Assembly (NCBI GenBank): GCA_958510875.1
Contig: OY294067.1
Location: 193,695,322-193,759,321, forward strand
From: Endomychus coccineus
Taxonomy: Eukaryota; Arthropoda; Insecta; Coleoptera; Endomychidae
Reading direction: 5' to 3'
DNA length: 64,000 nt
The position numbers and the translations under genes are program-made. Below are positions 31,680 through 44,334 of this stretch, piece by piece (position 1 is the stretch's first letter; the number at the start of each line of letters is the position of its first letter). Under the pieces are notes generated by a model. It was not told where the DNA came from and did no database searches. It worked only from the letters and a program-made list of their open reading frames with translations.

Positions 31680-34431
31680 GTCAAAAAGGGTTTATTAAAA
31701 CTAATTATAGCAAAAGCGTCCATATCGCACAATTATCAATCGAAAAGCCCACGCCGTCGAAACGAACAGAACCACGAATAATCGAAATTGTATCATCAAT
31801 AAAAGTATAAAATTTGTTGTAACAAGAATCCACTGTTCAGTAATATCCTCATAATATACAAGCGCTTGTTGCCACAGTCTCATAACAACTGCGAAGCATA
31901 GACGCACCGACCCACTGGCCCAGACTAGCCAACCCATACGCCGTATCCGCGGTCACTGTTTTGATATGGAGTTGAAGAGGAACGATCCCCACCAGAACCT
32001 CCAGAGCCCTGGTGAGGGACGGTCCTCATAGCCCCCGTTATCCCCACGCAGACAAGTCGTTGAGCCTTGTCCAGCGCCAGACGGGACAAAGCCGTTTCTG
32101 TCACCGGCCACCACACAACGGCTGCGTAGGTTATGATTGGGCGGATCATGGCCATGTAGATCCAGTGCAGAACCAGAGGTCGTAGACCCTATGTTTTCGC
32201 GAAGACTCTCCTGCATGCCCATAAGGAAGCAACGGCCTTCTTTACTCGGGTTTCCAGGTGCATTTTCCAGCTCAGTTTCGCATCAAGGATAACTCCAAGG
32301 TACTGCACTGAGCCTTTCATGAGCAGGAACTTTCCAAAAAGATGAATGTCTGGTAGAATTCCCAGTTTCCGTTTTCTGGTGGACCTGGCACCAGCGAGCA
32401 ACGATGGCAAGTGCGGTGTGTTGCAGCTCGCAAAAAGTGGCCGGGTGTCTTCCGAGGGTCACAGCTGCCAAGTCATCTCCGTACGCTTGGGCGTGAAACC
32501 CAGCTTCATTCAGCTCGATCAACAAACTGTCCACCACCAGGCACCACAGGAGCGGGGACAGTAGATTTTCCTGAGGGCGCCCACAGGTGACGTGTGTACA
32601 TGCGACGCTGCCATTATGTTGCGCCGTTATCAGTCTCTACGAGAGCATGGATCCACCTGACCAAGGTGTGATCGATTCCATGTCTCTCCGCAGCATGACA
32701 CATGTACTCGAAGGAGGTATTGTCAAACGCCCCTTTGATATTCAGGAAAACGCCTTTGGCGCACTGTCTGAGACTAATAGCTCCTTCGATCTGGGTAACC
32801 AGGTGATAAAGGGCCGTCTCGGTTGATTTTCCCGCCTGATAGGCGTACTGTCGACGGTGAAGCGGACAAACCGATAAAGCGCCGTCTTTGATATACCTAT
32901 CGATCAGCCTCTCCAGCGCTTTCAAGAGAAAGGATGTGAGGCTGATAGAGCGGAAAGATTTGGCTTGAGTGAAGTCAGTTTTTGACTTTGACCGATCTCC
33001 AAAGCCTTGTTCCTTCACTTGGGAAGTCCACCAGGGGGTGTTATTGCCGTCCCTCCTTCTTTTAAGGGGGCAGCATCTCATGCCACAGCGAAATCTGTAA
33101 TTCAAAAATGGCATGAGATAGAGCACCGTGCCTACTGGAGAGAATCTTGTTGCATTCCTGACCAGACACACTTCTTGCAACAAACACCTCTACACGATGG
33201 GACTGGTAGATCACCCCACTTGCAGGGGTTGCGGCATGGAAGATGAGACACCTATACATGTGCTGTGTCAGTGCACGACATAAGCGGTTGGTCGTCGGAC
33301 ATACCTCGGAGACGATAAAACTACACCCGAGGAAATCAGAAGTATCCCCTATATCAGGCTGAACTGAACTTCATAGAATACACCGGACTGATGAAAAGAT
33401 AGAAACATGTGAGGGCACAATAGGACTATAATGACCGCAGTCCAGTGGGGCTCCCCTTAGGATGGAGAACCAACCTCACGGAGGAGGGGTTTTAGTCGGT
33501 AGGAATCCGGCACACCCGGGGGCACGGGCACCCGAGGCGTCTATGCAAGATTTCCCCTCCTCTACGCAAAAAATAATAATAAGGGGGCAGCATACTTCAT
33601 AAGCAGAGGTCAGGGCCGTGCTGATTCCACACACAGCGGCATCAGCCTCTTCCGGATCTCCTTGAAATGCAGGACGATGGAAGAGCCTAGCGCTTAGTTC
33701 CTCTCTGAAAAGGTCCCAGCTGGTGGTTCTAGGATTCCTGTAATACTTGTCTGGGTTGGAATCAGATTCCAACTCGAACAGAATGTGTCTGTCGTCCGAA
33801 AGTGAGACTTTCGTTGACACATTCCATCTTCGGACCCAACCCTTGATTGCTCTAGAGCTAAGGGTTAAGTCAATTACTTCCTGCCTGCGTGGGGTGAAGT
33901 AGGTAGGCGTTGATCCTCTATTGAGGACCTCTAGCTGAGTGGAAATGAGGAATTCAAATAGTGCCGTCCCTCTCGAATTGACGTCCGAACTTCCCCACAC
34001 CATGTGGTGTCGCATCCCAGAAAGAGTGGTAGTCCCTGCCACTCACAACGTCTTAATAATTCGACCACTTCCGCAGGTGGAGGGTTGTTGGAGCCGTAGG
34101 GAAAGTATGCAGAGCAAACTACCACCTTCGCTCGGACTCCAGCCACGAGGTGCCATATCCTAACCGCTACCAGATCCATGTGACAGAATTCCGGCATGGG
34201 GAAGGCATCGACACCTTTTGTGAAGATGCACGCTCTCGGCACCTCCTCAGAGGTACAGTAATGTAGCGTGCCTCCTCTTTGACGTAGGCCTTTTACACGG
34301 CCGTGGTAGACCCACGGCTCTTGTATCAAGCATACGGTTATTTTGAGCTCAGAGAGCCTTTTCATCAGCACTGCTGTCGAAGACTTGCCGTGCTGAAGGT
34401 TAGCCTGCAAAAATTTCGTTTTGCCCGCCAT
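31680..34431 (-). pseudogene. R1/Jockey-type LINE ORF2 (endonuclease, RT, C-terminus)
   Basis: Minus strand. The APE-type endonuclease starts at ATG 34431 (LQANLQHGKSSTAVLMKRL, LIQEPWVY, GCDTTWCG with a decayed N-A-H). The linker is split by a LINE insertion (33064-33593) but reads on across it when one target copy is ignored. RT runs at 33060-32200: SFRSISLTSFLLKALERLIDR, the QYAYQAGKSTETALY motif, A-Y-G-D-D-L (variant of A-Y-A-D-D) and Y-L-G-V-I-L-D. The C-terminal RNase H-like part follows, to about 31690. Several shifts. It is the partner of ORF1 at 34440-35382. Confidence 0.83.
33077..33580 (+). mobile_element. 5'-truncated LINE inserted in the opposite LINE
   Basis: 504 bp flanked by a perfect 13-bp target duplication, AAGGGGGCAGCAT, at 33064-33076 and 33581-33593. 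The plus-strand content is the end of an R1/Jockey-like ORF2, with a cysteine-rich finger of the type HLYTMGLVDHPTCRGCG...C, then 3' UTR and a TAA-repeat tail (AATAATAAT) at 33571-33580. Only the 3' end was copied, as in typical truncated LINE integration. Confidence 0.85.
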
Positions 34432-34439
34432 TTTGTGTA

Positions 34440-35382
34440 ATCCCGGCTGAAGAAAAATGCCCTCAGCCTAAGCCCGCTCTATTGCAGAGGGCACTAGTAA
34501 TGTTACCTGGGCCCTCGTTGCTCTGACGAAAGGCTGGAAGTCCATCGTCCCCAAGCGGTCAATGGACTCCTGAACTAGCCAGACGATCAGTCTTAGCCCG
34601 GTGGGCTCTTCCTTCCTCTCGAGTAGGCCCCAAGAGGTGGCTCTGAGCCTCGGGTTTTGTTTTTCCGAGGCACCTAAGGTATCCTGGTCTGTCGGATGCC
34701 TTTTCCCAGGCAGCCACAACATCCCCTGTCTCCTTCTAGGAAGAGCTTTTGGCTCTACCGCCAGGTGGTAGACGTTTTCTCAAGGCTTTATGGTGGCTAT
34801 CACTTGTGATAGCCACTCCTTGGAAGCGGAGTCCGCCGCTGTGATAAGCAGACAACGCTTCCACAGCCTTGTTGGATGGAAGCGGGCGGGCAGGGCCTCC
34901 TCCGTCAGCGCGGAGACCGCGTCTCTCACTGCGTTTATGAACAGTTCATCGGGATTGAAGCCTGCATGCTGCCTGTCCTCCCGAAAGACGGCAAGCCGCA
35001 AGATTTTTCCTCGGTGAGAGCCCGCCGCAGGCCCTTGAGGTCTGCGGCGTTTGAAAACGTGGGTGCTCTCGGGGGATGTACGCCGGAGTTCGGGGGCCTT
35101 TGATGACCCCCAAGCTTGGTGTCTTACTTCCTGAAAGTGCCGAAGGCGGCATGGCTACAGGGGGACTCGATTTAACGGAGTCCCTGGCCTCCCGGATTCT
35201 CCGGCGACACTTCCTCTCGGCTCCAGAAATATTGGTCCGTTTCACTTTGACCTTGCCCAGCGCCCTGGACAAGGTATTAATCTCCTCGGAATCCTCTTGC
35301 GAGATCCCCAAAGGATGTTCGGTAGGTTGTGAGTCGCCGGTAGGCACCGAGGAAGAGCCTACCTGCGGAAAGGAGGAAGACA
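34440..35382 (-). pseudogene. LINE ORF1 with DUF4780 domain, 3' part
   Basis: Minus strand, upstream of ORF2. Three frames: a Ser/Pro-rich, basic N-terminal region (35383-34946), a FNPDELFINAVRDAVSALTEEALP segment, and a domain with A-S-W-G-L-L-E-R and VWLVQESIDRLGTM that fits DUF4780 ORF1s of insect LINEs. Nucleic-acid chaperone function is expected for ORF1. The left part is cut at 35383-35386 by the LARD-like array; S/P-rich sequence resembling its missing N-terminus is found at 59900-60120. Confidence 0.72.
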
Positions 35383-35386
35383 CCAG

Positions 35387-37249
35387 TGTAACATTCAGCC
35401 GAGCGTGTTTTTGTAATAATAAATCTGAACTTACTCCAGATTGCTCTAGATTTAATATTTCCCAAATAAGTGAATAGGTTCGAAATCCTATCTCACTGCT
35501 TGTAACACTTGAACTTGTAACAGTCGGCTGGGTAATATTTCAGGTAGCGTTAATACCTCATCGACGTGTTATGTGAATTACGATTTGTTTGTTGGAACCT
35601 GCTCGGGTATCGAAGATCTTACTTGATCCGTGTACCCTTAAGGTTCTTTTAAAGCTGCCACCACTAGGCGTATATTTCAGCCCACCTAGAAGCTGTTTTT
35701 GACTATGAGGCCGCGATCCCTTCCAAGGGACCGGCTCCTACAATTACCTATACTTGTATCTTTATATCTATTCAAGCGCAAATTCTGAAGGTCGTATTCG
35801 CGGGGATGTGATTAGGGATTTCCAGTTAAACTCGTAAATCAAATTAAATAATAAATGTATATTGAATAAAACAAAATTAACAAAAACAAAAAAAAATGAT
35901 TTTTCATTAACCAACAACGAAAGTTTATAAAATTAATCCAAAATGTAATTATAGGAATGATAGCATAGATTTAAAAAGATGTCAAGTTCAGGTTGACCCC
36001 AAGTGGGAACCTGAGAAATTATCAATGTCGCTAGTACTACCCCCTTCGCCAGCGAGCGAGTTCTTGTCCATGTTCTCTTTAGAGAGTTAAAATAAATGAA
36101 GGACTAATTAGCACAACCTCGAACAGTAATCGGTTTCGCGCTCGATCACGCCGATGATTGATAAATAATGTTCAAAATCAAAGGATTCCTCCCTTTCTGG
36201 TAATCTGGGATAAGCCTAACGACATGATACTCTATTATCTCCCCTAAGTAATCTCCGATAAGCAGAATTACAATTGATCACTACTTAGCCTGAATGGCAG
36301 GACAAAAACATATTAACAAATAAAACAGTGGCGGGCGGAACATGATCTGAATGGTAAATAACCACATTATATTATATTGCCGATTCCGAGGTTGAAGTCA
36401 ATATAACATTTGTTCTTTGGCAATCAAAATGCACTTACCCTGTTGGTCTAATAACACCATTTCATCTCGAACCCCTTGTAGAAATAACGTACAAAGGATT
36501 TAAACACTCGATTTCTACATGGGATTAAATTTAGTATGATGGAAAATTGTCACAAAATGATTTTAAATAAGGGAACAAACACTTTACGCCTGACGCGGAA
36601 GACGCGTACAAGTCCAGCGCTGCTGTTAGCCCCAGGGATGCATAACCCTTGTTGCAATGAACACAAATTGATGAATTAATTTAATCTCTATAAATTTCTG
36701 CAGTTTAGTTTGTCTAAATCTTGGCAACATGGTATTAATTGATTAGATTCAATGCATCCCTGTGGACATAAAGCAAGCTGACTTACCGAACAAGTAGGTA
36801 GTTAAGAACTATCAGAAGGTGGTTGAGAACTACTTTTTCCCTCAAAGTAATTAGTTTTTATGAAATCATTGAAGCGGGGGGCCAACCCACGTTCAATCTT
36901 AGAAAATATGTTCCATTTCGAATTCCGGGATCAAAACACGCCCATTAAATATAACAACAGCCAATAGGAATCTAACTAGGCGAGTGAATTGCTTTGTTCA
37001 ACTCCACGTAAACTTTTCCTGAGTCAGGGAAAAAAGTACCATTGACCTCGTGCCGTGCTTACGTTTGTAAGACATGGTTCATGGCTGACCGGCCAATGAT
37101 ACAGGAAAGAGGACTCAGATTACCGTCGCTAGGTCTGTCTGGTATATCGTGTTCAAGATATAATAATTTATAAAATTTTCAATTTGAATTTAAATCAATA
37201 TTATTCAAAGGCCCCAAAACAAAAAGTAATAATCCGTCGGATTATCACA
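35387..37249 (-). repeat. LTR copy 1 (3' LTR in element orientation)
   Basis: 1863 bp, TG...CA. Full-length and aligned end to end with 58040-59895. On the minus strand it contains several consensus splice donors (GTAAGT at about 36790, 36440 and 35432). No ORF beyond small ones. Confidence 0.82.
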
Positions 37250-37266
37250 TCACCCCCTTCTTCTAA
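37250..37266 (-). promoter_or_regulatory. polypurine tract of the LARD-like element
   Basis: On the minus strand AGAAGAAGGGGGTGA directly precedes the LTR start TGTGATAATCC. This is the normal plus-strand primer position and fixes the element's direction. Repeated at 53131-53147, with one change. Confidence 0.7.
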
Positions 37267-39770
37267 GAGAGAGTGCGGTTCTGAAAGAACCCACTCCTTT
37301 CTCCGCTTCTGGTTTATTGTTTTTAAAACCCTTCAGATCATATCCGCCTACCTAGATACGCGCAGGCCTCTCTACCGGAGCGCGCTTCAGCAGCTCCGCT
37401 TATGTAAACTTCATGATTTGCATTGTACAGCGATTAACGCTGTTCCCACAGAACAACCAGAAAAAAAAAATAAACCCTTTATAACTACATAATATAACTT
37501 CGCAATACGTACAATGGATACAATTAACAATCTCAGTCATCACTTGTGTGCTATGATTAAGTCCGAAACAGTTCCGCTACCTACGCCACTGATCGAACGG
37601 AGAGCGAATGACTAACCCGCACTTACACTAGGTGTTCGAATTCAGGATGTCGCTGGATTCGGGGGTTCGTTGCTTCCTACCAAACGGTCAAATGTGTATG
37701 ACTCGCCAGCAGTAGTCAAGTGTAACTAGCATTCTCGGTCATTTTCCATACGAGGGGAAGCATGAGGTTCTCTATCGGTATACGCGGTGGCTTCAACCAT
37801 ATGGGCGGCAGGTAGTCGACTGGAGCTGGTCCAAGGGTGTTCCATTGCAGGCGGCCAAATAAACCATAACACATATCAACATTCCATTCAACACACGGGT
37901 CCAATCCATCCTCCGTAGTTACTGGCCTGCATTCCATTCCTCTTGGAATCCTCCTCTCCATTTCCATACCATAACATAAGTATCCCAGGTTGGTACTCCT
38001 CCTACGGAAATCTTAAGCCTTGCATCGCCTAAATTATAATGCCCTCACTAAGTTCTGACTACTACCGATGTCCACACTTAACCATCTTTGGGTGAAACTA
38101 GTACCCGCAATTTACCTGGATCTGGGCTCGTTCGTGGTGATCCTTCGTTATCTGTGTCGATCAATTCCAGTACAAAGAAACAATTACTGGAGACCGGGTG
38201 TTCCGTAACATGCTGATGGGCCCCGGCGTTAACTTCCATGAACCCATAATATCGCACAACCAAAAAGATAATTGTTCCAGTTTGTAACCCTAAGCGATGA
38301 CATGTCTATGTACGTAGAAGGAAAGCTACTACCAGCCAGCACATTGTTGCGGCCGTAATACTCCCGAACACAAGGAGCTAAGTTTTCTAGTCACAAAAAA
38401 GTTTTTGAAACAACGGTTCCCTTCATTATGGGACGATCACATGAAAACAAATTGAATTCGACTTCTTCCATCGTACATAGGAGCGAGGTTACTCTAAAGT
38501 TACTTATTACTTAACATGTTACACTAACGCCTATTTCGTAAATGAAAATCAATAACAATAAATCCATGCAGGTAGTACAAGCTGCCACACTAGAAATACT
38601 TATGCGACATTACACAAAAAAAACATTAGGTATAATCAGGCTGCTGTTCTCTGCATGAATGAATTTTCTTGAAAGATTCTAAAATGTCGTACTCGGACAT
38701 AACAACACTGAAAAAAAAAACTCTACCAGAGACTACCACTTGAACATGTTTATCCAGATCACCTCCCCTTCTCTTTGCGCTAACTATATTCGTTATCGAT
38801 GGCATAGGTTACCATAAAAAGACAGGGGGGTGTCGAACATAATCAAACAAAAACATCTCCGGACCACGTGCTCGAGGGCACCGTTCTATCTCATAAGCGC
38901 CTCTACTATCTCGCCTCCTGGGGGTGAAACGTCTCTCTCGTTCTGGACTGCCATCCGCGTGTCCTTACATACTTACTTCAGCATCTTTCTACATTCGTGA
39001 CTCGAGAGGTCAGGACTCTTGTTCACTGAATTTACTTAACCTGAGCTCGAGGGCTCTTCTTTGCAACAAAATAAAAATAATTTAAACGGAATGCGGTGAC
39101 TTGAAGAGTCAGAGGTCCCGAATTTACTGACTCTACTTTGTTCATAGGGAACCAAGGCCAAGACTCACAAAAGAGAACTAACTTGACACTGCATAAAAGC
39201 TACTTGGTTCCGCTATGACGTCACTCGATCTATCGACTCATTCATTCTCTGGGCGGTTTTCTCCACCCGCCCCGCGCACTTCCTCCCACCAATTTCCAGG
39301 CCTTACTGACGACTACGCGTCTTGCTGCTCATGCAGGATGCCTATCTGCCCAGATCACTCATGGGTCTTACCAAACAATCAAACCCTGTACCTGCGCTTG
39401 GTACGTCACATCAAGGTATCGACCCCAAAATCCTGGTCGACTACCCCTACTGGCGAATTCTACCTGCCAGATTCACAATTGGCCTACCTGACCTTCCTGT
39501 CCATACTGGACCCAAAACTCACTTCCCAAACTCCGGACTTATTTCCCGTCCTTCTCCAGTGGCACAACTGGTCCATCAGTCCAACCTGGACTTTCTCCCA
39601 AAAACAGAAACTTTTCGGGCCTCCCTGGCCTATCCACTTCCAGTTTGCCCTCCTCATGCCAGACCCCTAACTAACCAATCTGGCCTCTTTGTCCCTACTG
39701 GACACTCTTGTGCTGACAGCCCTCTTGGGTATGACCTTTACTGACCTTGTGGACCTTTCTCCACAGCATC

Positions 39771-40050
39771 GGACGCATATTACGATTCAGCCCAATACCT
39801 CCTTGAAGATTCATGCTCTACAACCAGTTTTGAGATGCTGGGTAGAGATCTTCCACAACGACCGGCTGTCGCCAGGATTCGCGTTGTTCGAAGTATGGGA
39901 CATCTCCGACGGACGCATATTACGATTCAACCTAATACATCCTTGAAGATTTATGCTCTACAACCAGTTTTGAGATGCTGGGTAGAGATCTTCCACAACG
40001 ACCGGCTGTCGCCAGGATTCGCGTTGTTCGAAGTATGGGACATCTCGATA
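39771..40050. repeat. 140-bp tandem duplication in internal copy 1
   Basis: The block beginning GGACGCATATTACGATTCA occurs at 39771 and 39911 but only once in copy 2 (about 55650). It accounts for the whole length difference between the two internal regions (139 bp). Confidence 0.9.
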
Positions 40051-42297
40051 TCGATATGCTTAGGCCAGTCGGAGCCGATCCTTGCTTCTTCATTACCAGA
40101 TAAGGTCTACACATTGCCCCGCGTCATACCCAATATCCTTAGCACTCGATGCTTCTCCTGGCATATCGATGAAGTGCGCGAATACCTCTAACACTCACAT
40201 TCGCACACCATCCACACACTGGAATGAGGAATCATTGTACTGGACCATTCCGGAACAGAAATATAAATCTCCCTAAGTTACCTTTCCATCAGGATTTGAG
40301 ACAGTCCAATACAGTGACCTCATTCCCACTACGGGGTACAACTACCCTTCCAACCTGGACAATAGGGATATCAGGTCACTATTTTAACTAGAGACAGCAT
40401 ACACCCATTGGCCCAGTCGCTCCTTTCTGGGGGAATCCTACCCCTCAGCCATGGATTCGGCTATCATCCAATTCTACTATCAGTTGCCCGGGAATGGTAC
40501 GGGGGTGTGTTCTACGATCTTACATACCACTTTCTCTATTCGGTTAGTTATTTGCTAATATTTTGCGTAGACTATTAATGTCTTGAAGACTAGATAAGCT
40601 TGAACATTTACTGATTTGCCGACATAAACAAAGCTATACTTATATAGATTGAACATTTAAAATTCAGGGACTGGTTATCCACTGTATAGGCGTGTAAAGG
40701 TTTGCTAATATCTCAATATTATTCGACATCCCATGAGTCCATTCCAATTTATCTCTAGTAGGTGAACACAATGCCAATCCCTTGATTGCAATACACAAAA
40801 AACAAAAGTCCGTTCAAATACCTTGGACCTCACCTACTGGCGCTAACCTTTCCAACATTGAATCATGAATTACTGCTTTATTTTAAATTCTAATCAAATA
40901 AAAGCAAAAAAAAAATAATAGCGGCACACGCCATCTGAATCTCATCAGCCTGTTAGGTCATTGACCTCATACAATGTCATGGCGCGCTAGACCGCCAGAC
41001 CTGAATCTCCTTGAATCCTGTATTTCAATTTAAAGGACCCCACGTGACTTCATCAATTATCTAAGCAGGGGAGAGCTTCGTGCGTTATAACGGCCCTAAC
41101 CTCTGCTTCGCGCTGCTGCGGCAGATTCCCGCGAACTAGCCCCTAGATGGATAGCGTTACACAAATTTTTTCCCTCTGGGCCAACTTGCGAATACTATGC
41201 GAGGAAGAGATCAAGCCTGGACTATCGTCGGGGTGCTTGCTCTTCCTGGTCATCGGCCTTCCAAATCTGTGGGGTGTTCCATAGTGTATCCCTTCCATCC
41301 CAGGGATCATCCACTCTAAATCCGTACACCGGGATAACAATTCCATATCCCTCACTAAACACAGTGTACTCACAACTCCATGCACATACACGTCCCTCGT
41401 GTCTGCTGTGCCCATATCTCCCTTAATACCTCAGCCGAACGCTCGCTCGTCCCCACCCTGAACATGGGTTTTGAATTGAAAATAATGGGTACAGTCCGTT
41501 TAAATTAAAATCAGTTCCAGTTCAAAAGCAGTAATAAATCATGAACATATAAACATAAAATTTCGAAATCTACTATAAATGACAACCTTTTGCTAGTGTT
41601 TCCTAACATGCCCTGTTTCTTAGATATGCTTTACTTCGATTCTACCTAGGACCAACATATTTCGTATCAACTGGATACTATACGCGAATGTTTTTAACAC
41701 AAAACTCGTAATCCAGTCCTGGCTGTAACTATACCAGCAAAAACAAAAAATTACATAAACAAACTGCAATAACACAATTATTCTCCTGGTCCTAGAACAG
41801 GTGGTTCCGATGTTTTCGCCTGAATCGTTAGTTCAGTTCAATATACAACAAAAAAAATAAAAATAATTCCTGTGAAGCGAAAACATCATCAAGCAGAACT
41901 AAAGCACCTATCTTTGACTTCAACTCGGAATGGTTATTTATTTCACAATTGCAGAGTATAGATTATACCATTCAGATTTACTACGATCTATATGCTGACT
42001 GCGAAAATTCCTTTCGTGCGTAAATACTTAAGATGTTCATGTATGCAACTGATTCCGCGTATGTAACCCGACTCTAATTCACTTGGGTTCAACAATGGCA
42101 GTTGATTGTACTATATTACCTTTCAACTTAGTTCCATTACACTGTAATCATTATTTTATGCTTGAATAACACACTTATTTTAATAACTCTTATTTCTTTA
42201 AAACGGCGTGAATTCTTTTTTGTAGAATTTGATGTGTGGATCCACAAATTTCTGGATTTTTTTTATTTCAATTTACAATCCCTTAGCTGCCATCATA

Positions 42298-43437
42298 TGT
42301 AACATTCCGCCGAGCGTTGTTTTTTTGTAATAATAAATCTGAACTTACTCCAGATTGATCTAGATTTAATATTTCCCAAATAAGTGAATAGGTTCGAAAT
42401 CCTATCTCACTGCTTGTAACACTTGAACTTGTAACAGTCGGCTGGGTAATATTTCAGGTAGCGTTAATACCTCATCGACGTGTTATGTGAATTAAGATTT
42501 GTTTGTTGGAACCTGCTCGGGTATCGAAGATCTTACTTGATCCGTGTACCCTTAAGGTTCTTTTAAAGCTGCCACCACTAGGCGTATATTTCAGCCCACC
42601 TAGAAGCTGTTTTTGACTATGAGGCCGCGATCCCTTCCAAGGGACCGGCTCCTACAATTACCTATACTTGTATCTTTATATCTATTCAAGCGCAAATTCT
42701 GAAGGTCGTATTCGCGGGGATGTGATTAGGGATTTCCAGTTAAACTCGTAAATCAAATTAAATAATAAATGTATATTGAATAAAACAAAATTAACAAAAA
42801 CAAAAAAAATGATTTTTCATTAACCAACAACGAAAGTTTATAAAATTAATCCAAAATGTAATTATAGGAATGATAGCATAGATTTAAAAAGATGTCAAGT
42901 TCAGGTTGACCCCAAGTGGGAACCTGAGAAATTATCAATGTCGCTAGTACTACCCCCTTCGCCAGCGAGCGAGTTCTTGTCCATGTTCTCTTTAGAGAGT
43001 TAAAATAAATGAAGGACTAATTAGCACAACCTCGAACAGTAATCGGTTTCGCGCTCGATCACGCCGATGATTGATAAATAATGTTCAAAATCAAAGGATT
43101 CCTCCCTTTCTGGTAAGCTGGGATAAGCCTAACGACATGATACTCTATTATCTCCCCTAAGTAATCTCCGATAAGCAGAATTACAATTGATCACTACTTA
43201 GCCTGAATGGCAGGACAAAAACATATTAACAAATAAAACAGTGGCTGGCGGAACATGATCTGAATGGTAAATAACCACATTAAATTATATTGCCGATTCC
43301 GAAGTTGAAGTCAATATAACGTTTGTTCTTTGGCAATCAAAATGCACTTACCCTGTTGGTCTAATAACACCATTTCATCTCGAACCCCTTGTAGAAATAA
43401 CGCACAAAGGATTTAAACACTCGATTTCTACATCGGA
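42298..43437 (-). repeat. LTR copy 2, left part (interrupted)
   Basis: Matches LTR copy 1 35387-36523. It stops at CTACATCGGA, where Polinton-like DNA begins. The matching right part is 52955-53130; 550 bp equivalent to 36524-37073 are absent. Confidence 0.85.
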
Positions 43438-43455
43438 ACAAATGCTTATTAACAT

Positions 43456-44334
43456 ATGTTTCAGTATGATTTCGATGCTCCTCTAGACAACATGAAGATT
43501 ATTAAGCAGAAAGACTTGTTGAATATTATGAATTTAGGACCATGTATCGAAAATATTGAACAATCACAACGTCACAGCTCTTTGCTGCCAAATACTTTAC
43601 GAACAATAATCTGTGGTCCAAGTAATTGTGGGAAAACAAATGTGATGTTATCTCTATTGTTAGATGCAAACGGTCTGAAATTTGAAAACGTATACCTATA
43701 TTCAAAGTCTTTACACCAACCAAAATACCAGTTACTAAAGGAGACATTGAAGAAAATTGAGGGGCTTGGATATTTTCCTTGTACCGAAAGTGATGAGGTC
43801 ATAGACCCCACAGAAGCGAGGCCTAATTCAATCATAATATTCGATGACGTGATGTTTGAGAAACAGGAGAAAATTCGTGCTTATTTTACAAGAGGGAGAC
43901 ACAACTCAATTGATAGTTTCTATCTCTGCCAGTCTTTTGCTAAATGTCCAAAACATGGATTGCGCGACAATGCCAATTGCTTGATTATTCTCAAACAGGA
44001 TGAACTCAATTTGAAACATGTATTCACCGATCATGTAAGTACCGACATGTCACTCGAGAAATTCAAAGAGATATGTAGCGTATGTTGGAAAGATAAATAT
44101 GGATTCCTTATGATAAACAAAGACTGTGATATGAACAAAGGACGTTATCGCAAAGGTTTTGATAGTTATATATACATCAAACATGTATATATACTTTCAT
44201 TTGAAAAAGACAAACCGCTCAGCATGGACGTGGGTGTGAGTAACATGCTTGAAGAAAAACAACAATTGAAGAAGAAAATTTGGGAGTTAGCAAAACGTTG
44301 TGAGGAAAAAATATATGGCTGTGAAATTGGGTAA
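43456..44334 (+). CDS. Polinton packaging ATPase (FtsK/HerA type, A32-like)
   Basis: Genome-packaging ATPase of 292 aa with ATG start, intact. Walker A GPSNCGKT lies at residues about 53-60. Walker B, a hydrophobic strand ending in FDDV, is at about 127-132. A sensor-like RHNSIDSFYLCQSF motif follows at about 150-165, typical of the viral A32/HerA branch. It would pump DNA into capsids made from the protein at 49.3 kb. Length and motif spacing are normal for Polintons. The end overlaps the next gene's ATG by 20 nt, indicating compact viral-type arrangement. Confidence 0.92.
   Translation: MFQYDFDAPLDNMKIIKQKDLLNIMNLGPCIENIEQSQRHSSLLPNTLRTIICGPSNCGKTNVMLSLLLDANGLKFENVYLYSKSLHQPKYQLLKETLKKIEGLGYFPCTESDEVIDPTEARPNSIIIFDDVMFEKQEKIRAYFTRGRHNSIDSFYLCQSFAKCPKHGLRDNANCLIILKQDELNLKHVFTDHVSTDMSLEKFKEICSVCWKDKYGFLMINKDCDMNKGRYRKGFDSYIYIKHVYILSFEKDKPLSMDVGVSNMLEEKQQLKKKIWELAKRCEEKIYGCEIG

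Larger units (their letters stand above)
37250..42297 (-). other. LARD-like internal region, copy 1 (no known coding)
   Basis: 5048 bp. Small ORFs conserved between both copies exist on both strands: 39215-39670 (+, 151 aa, Ser/Pro/Thr-rich) and, on the minus strand, 37716-37967, 38078-38263 and 41143-41415 (83, 61 and 90 aa). None matches a family I know. The last starts MGTADTRDVYVHG and looks protein-like, but alternative frames are as open. Splice donors on the minus strand would allow a spliced product. The region is best treated as non-coding until tested. Presumed primer site: TGGCAGC at about 42284-42292 on the minus strand. Confidence 0.5.

Noticed and set aside
39215..39744. Two overlapping plus-strand ORFs of 151 and 140 aa as genes
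   Set aside because: Both frames and the opposite strand are open over the same GC-rich stretch, against the element's orientation, with no domain. Kept only as part of the internal-region note.
41080..41150. rRNA-like string (TATAACGGCCCTAA) suggesting rDNA or a homing-endonuclease site
   Set aside because: Only about a dozen bases resemble the large-subunit rRNA site. The surrounding sequence is not rRNA.
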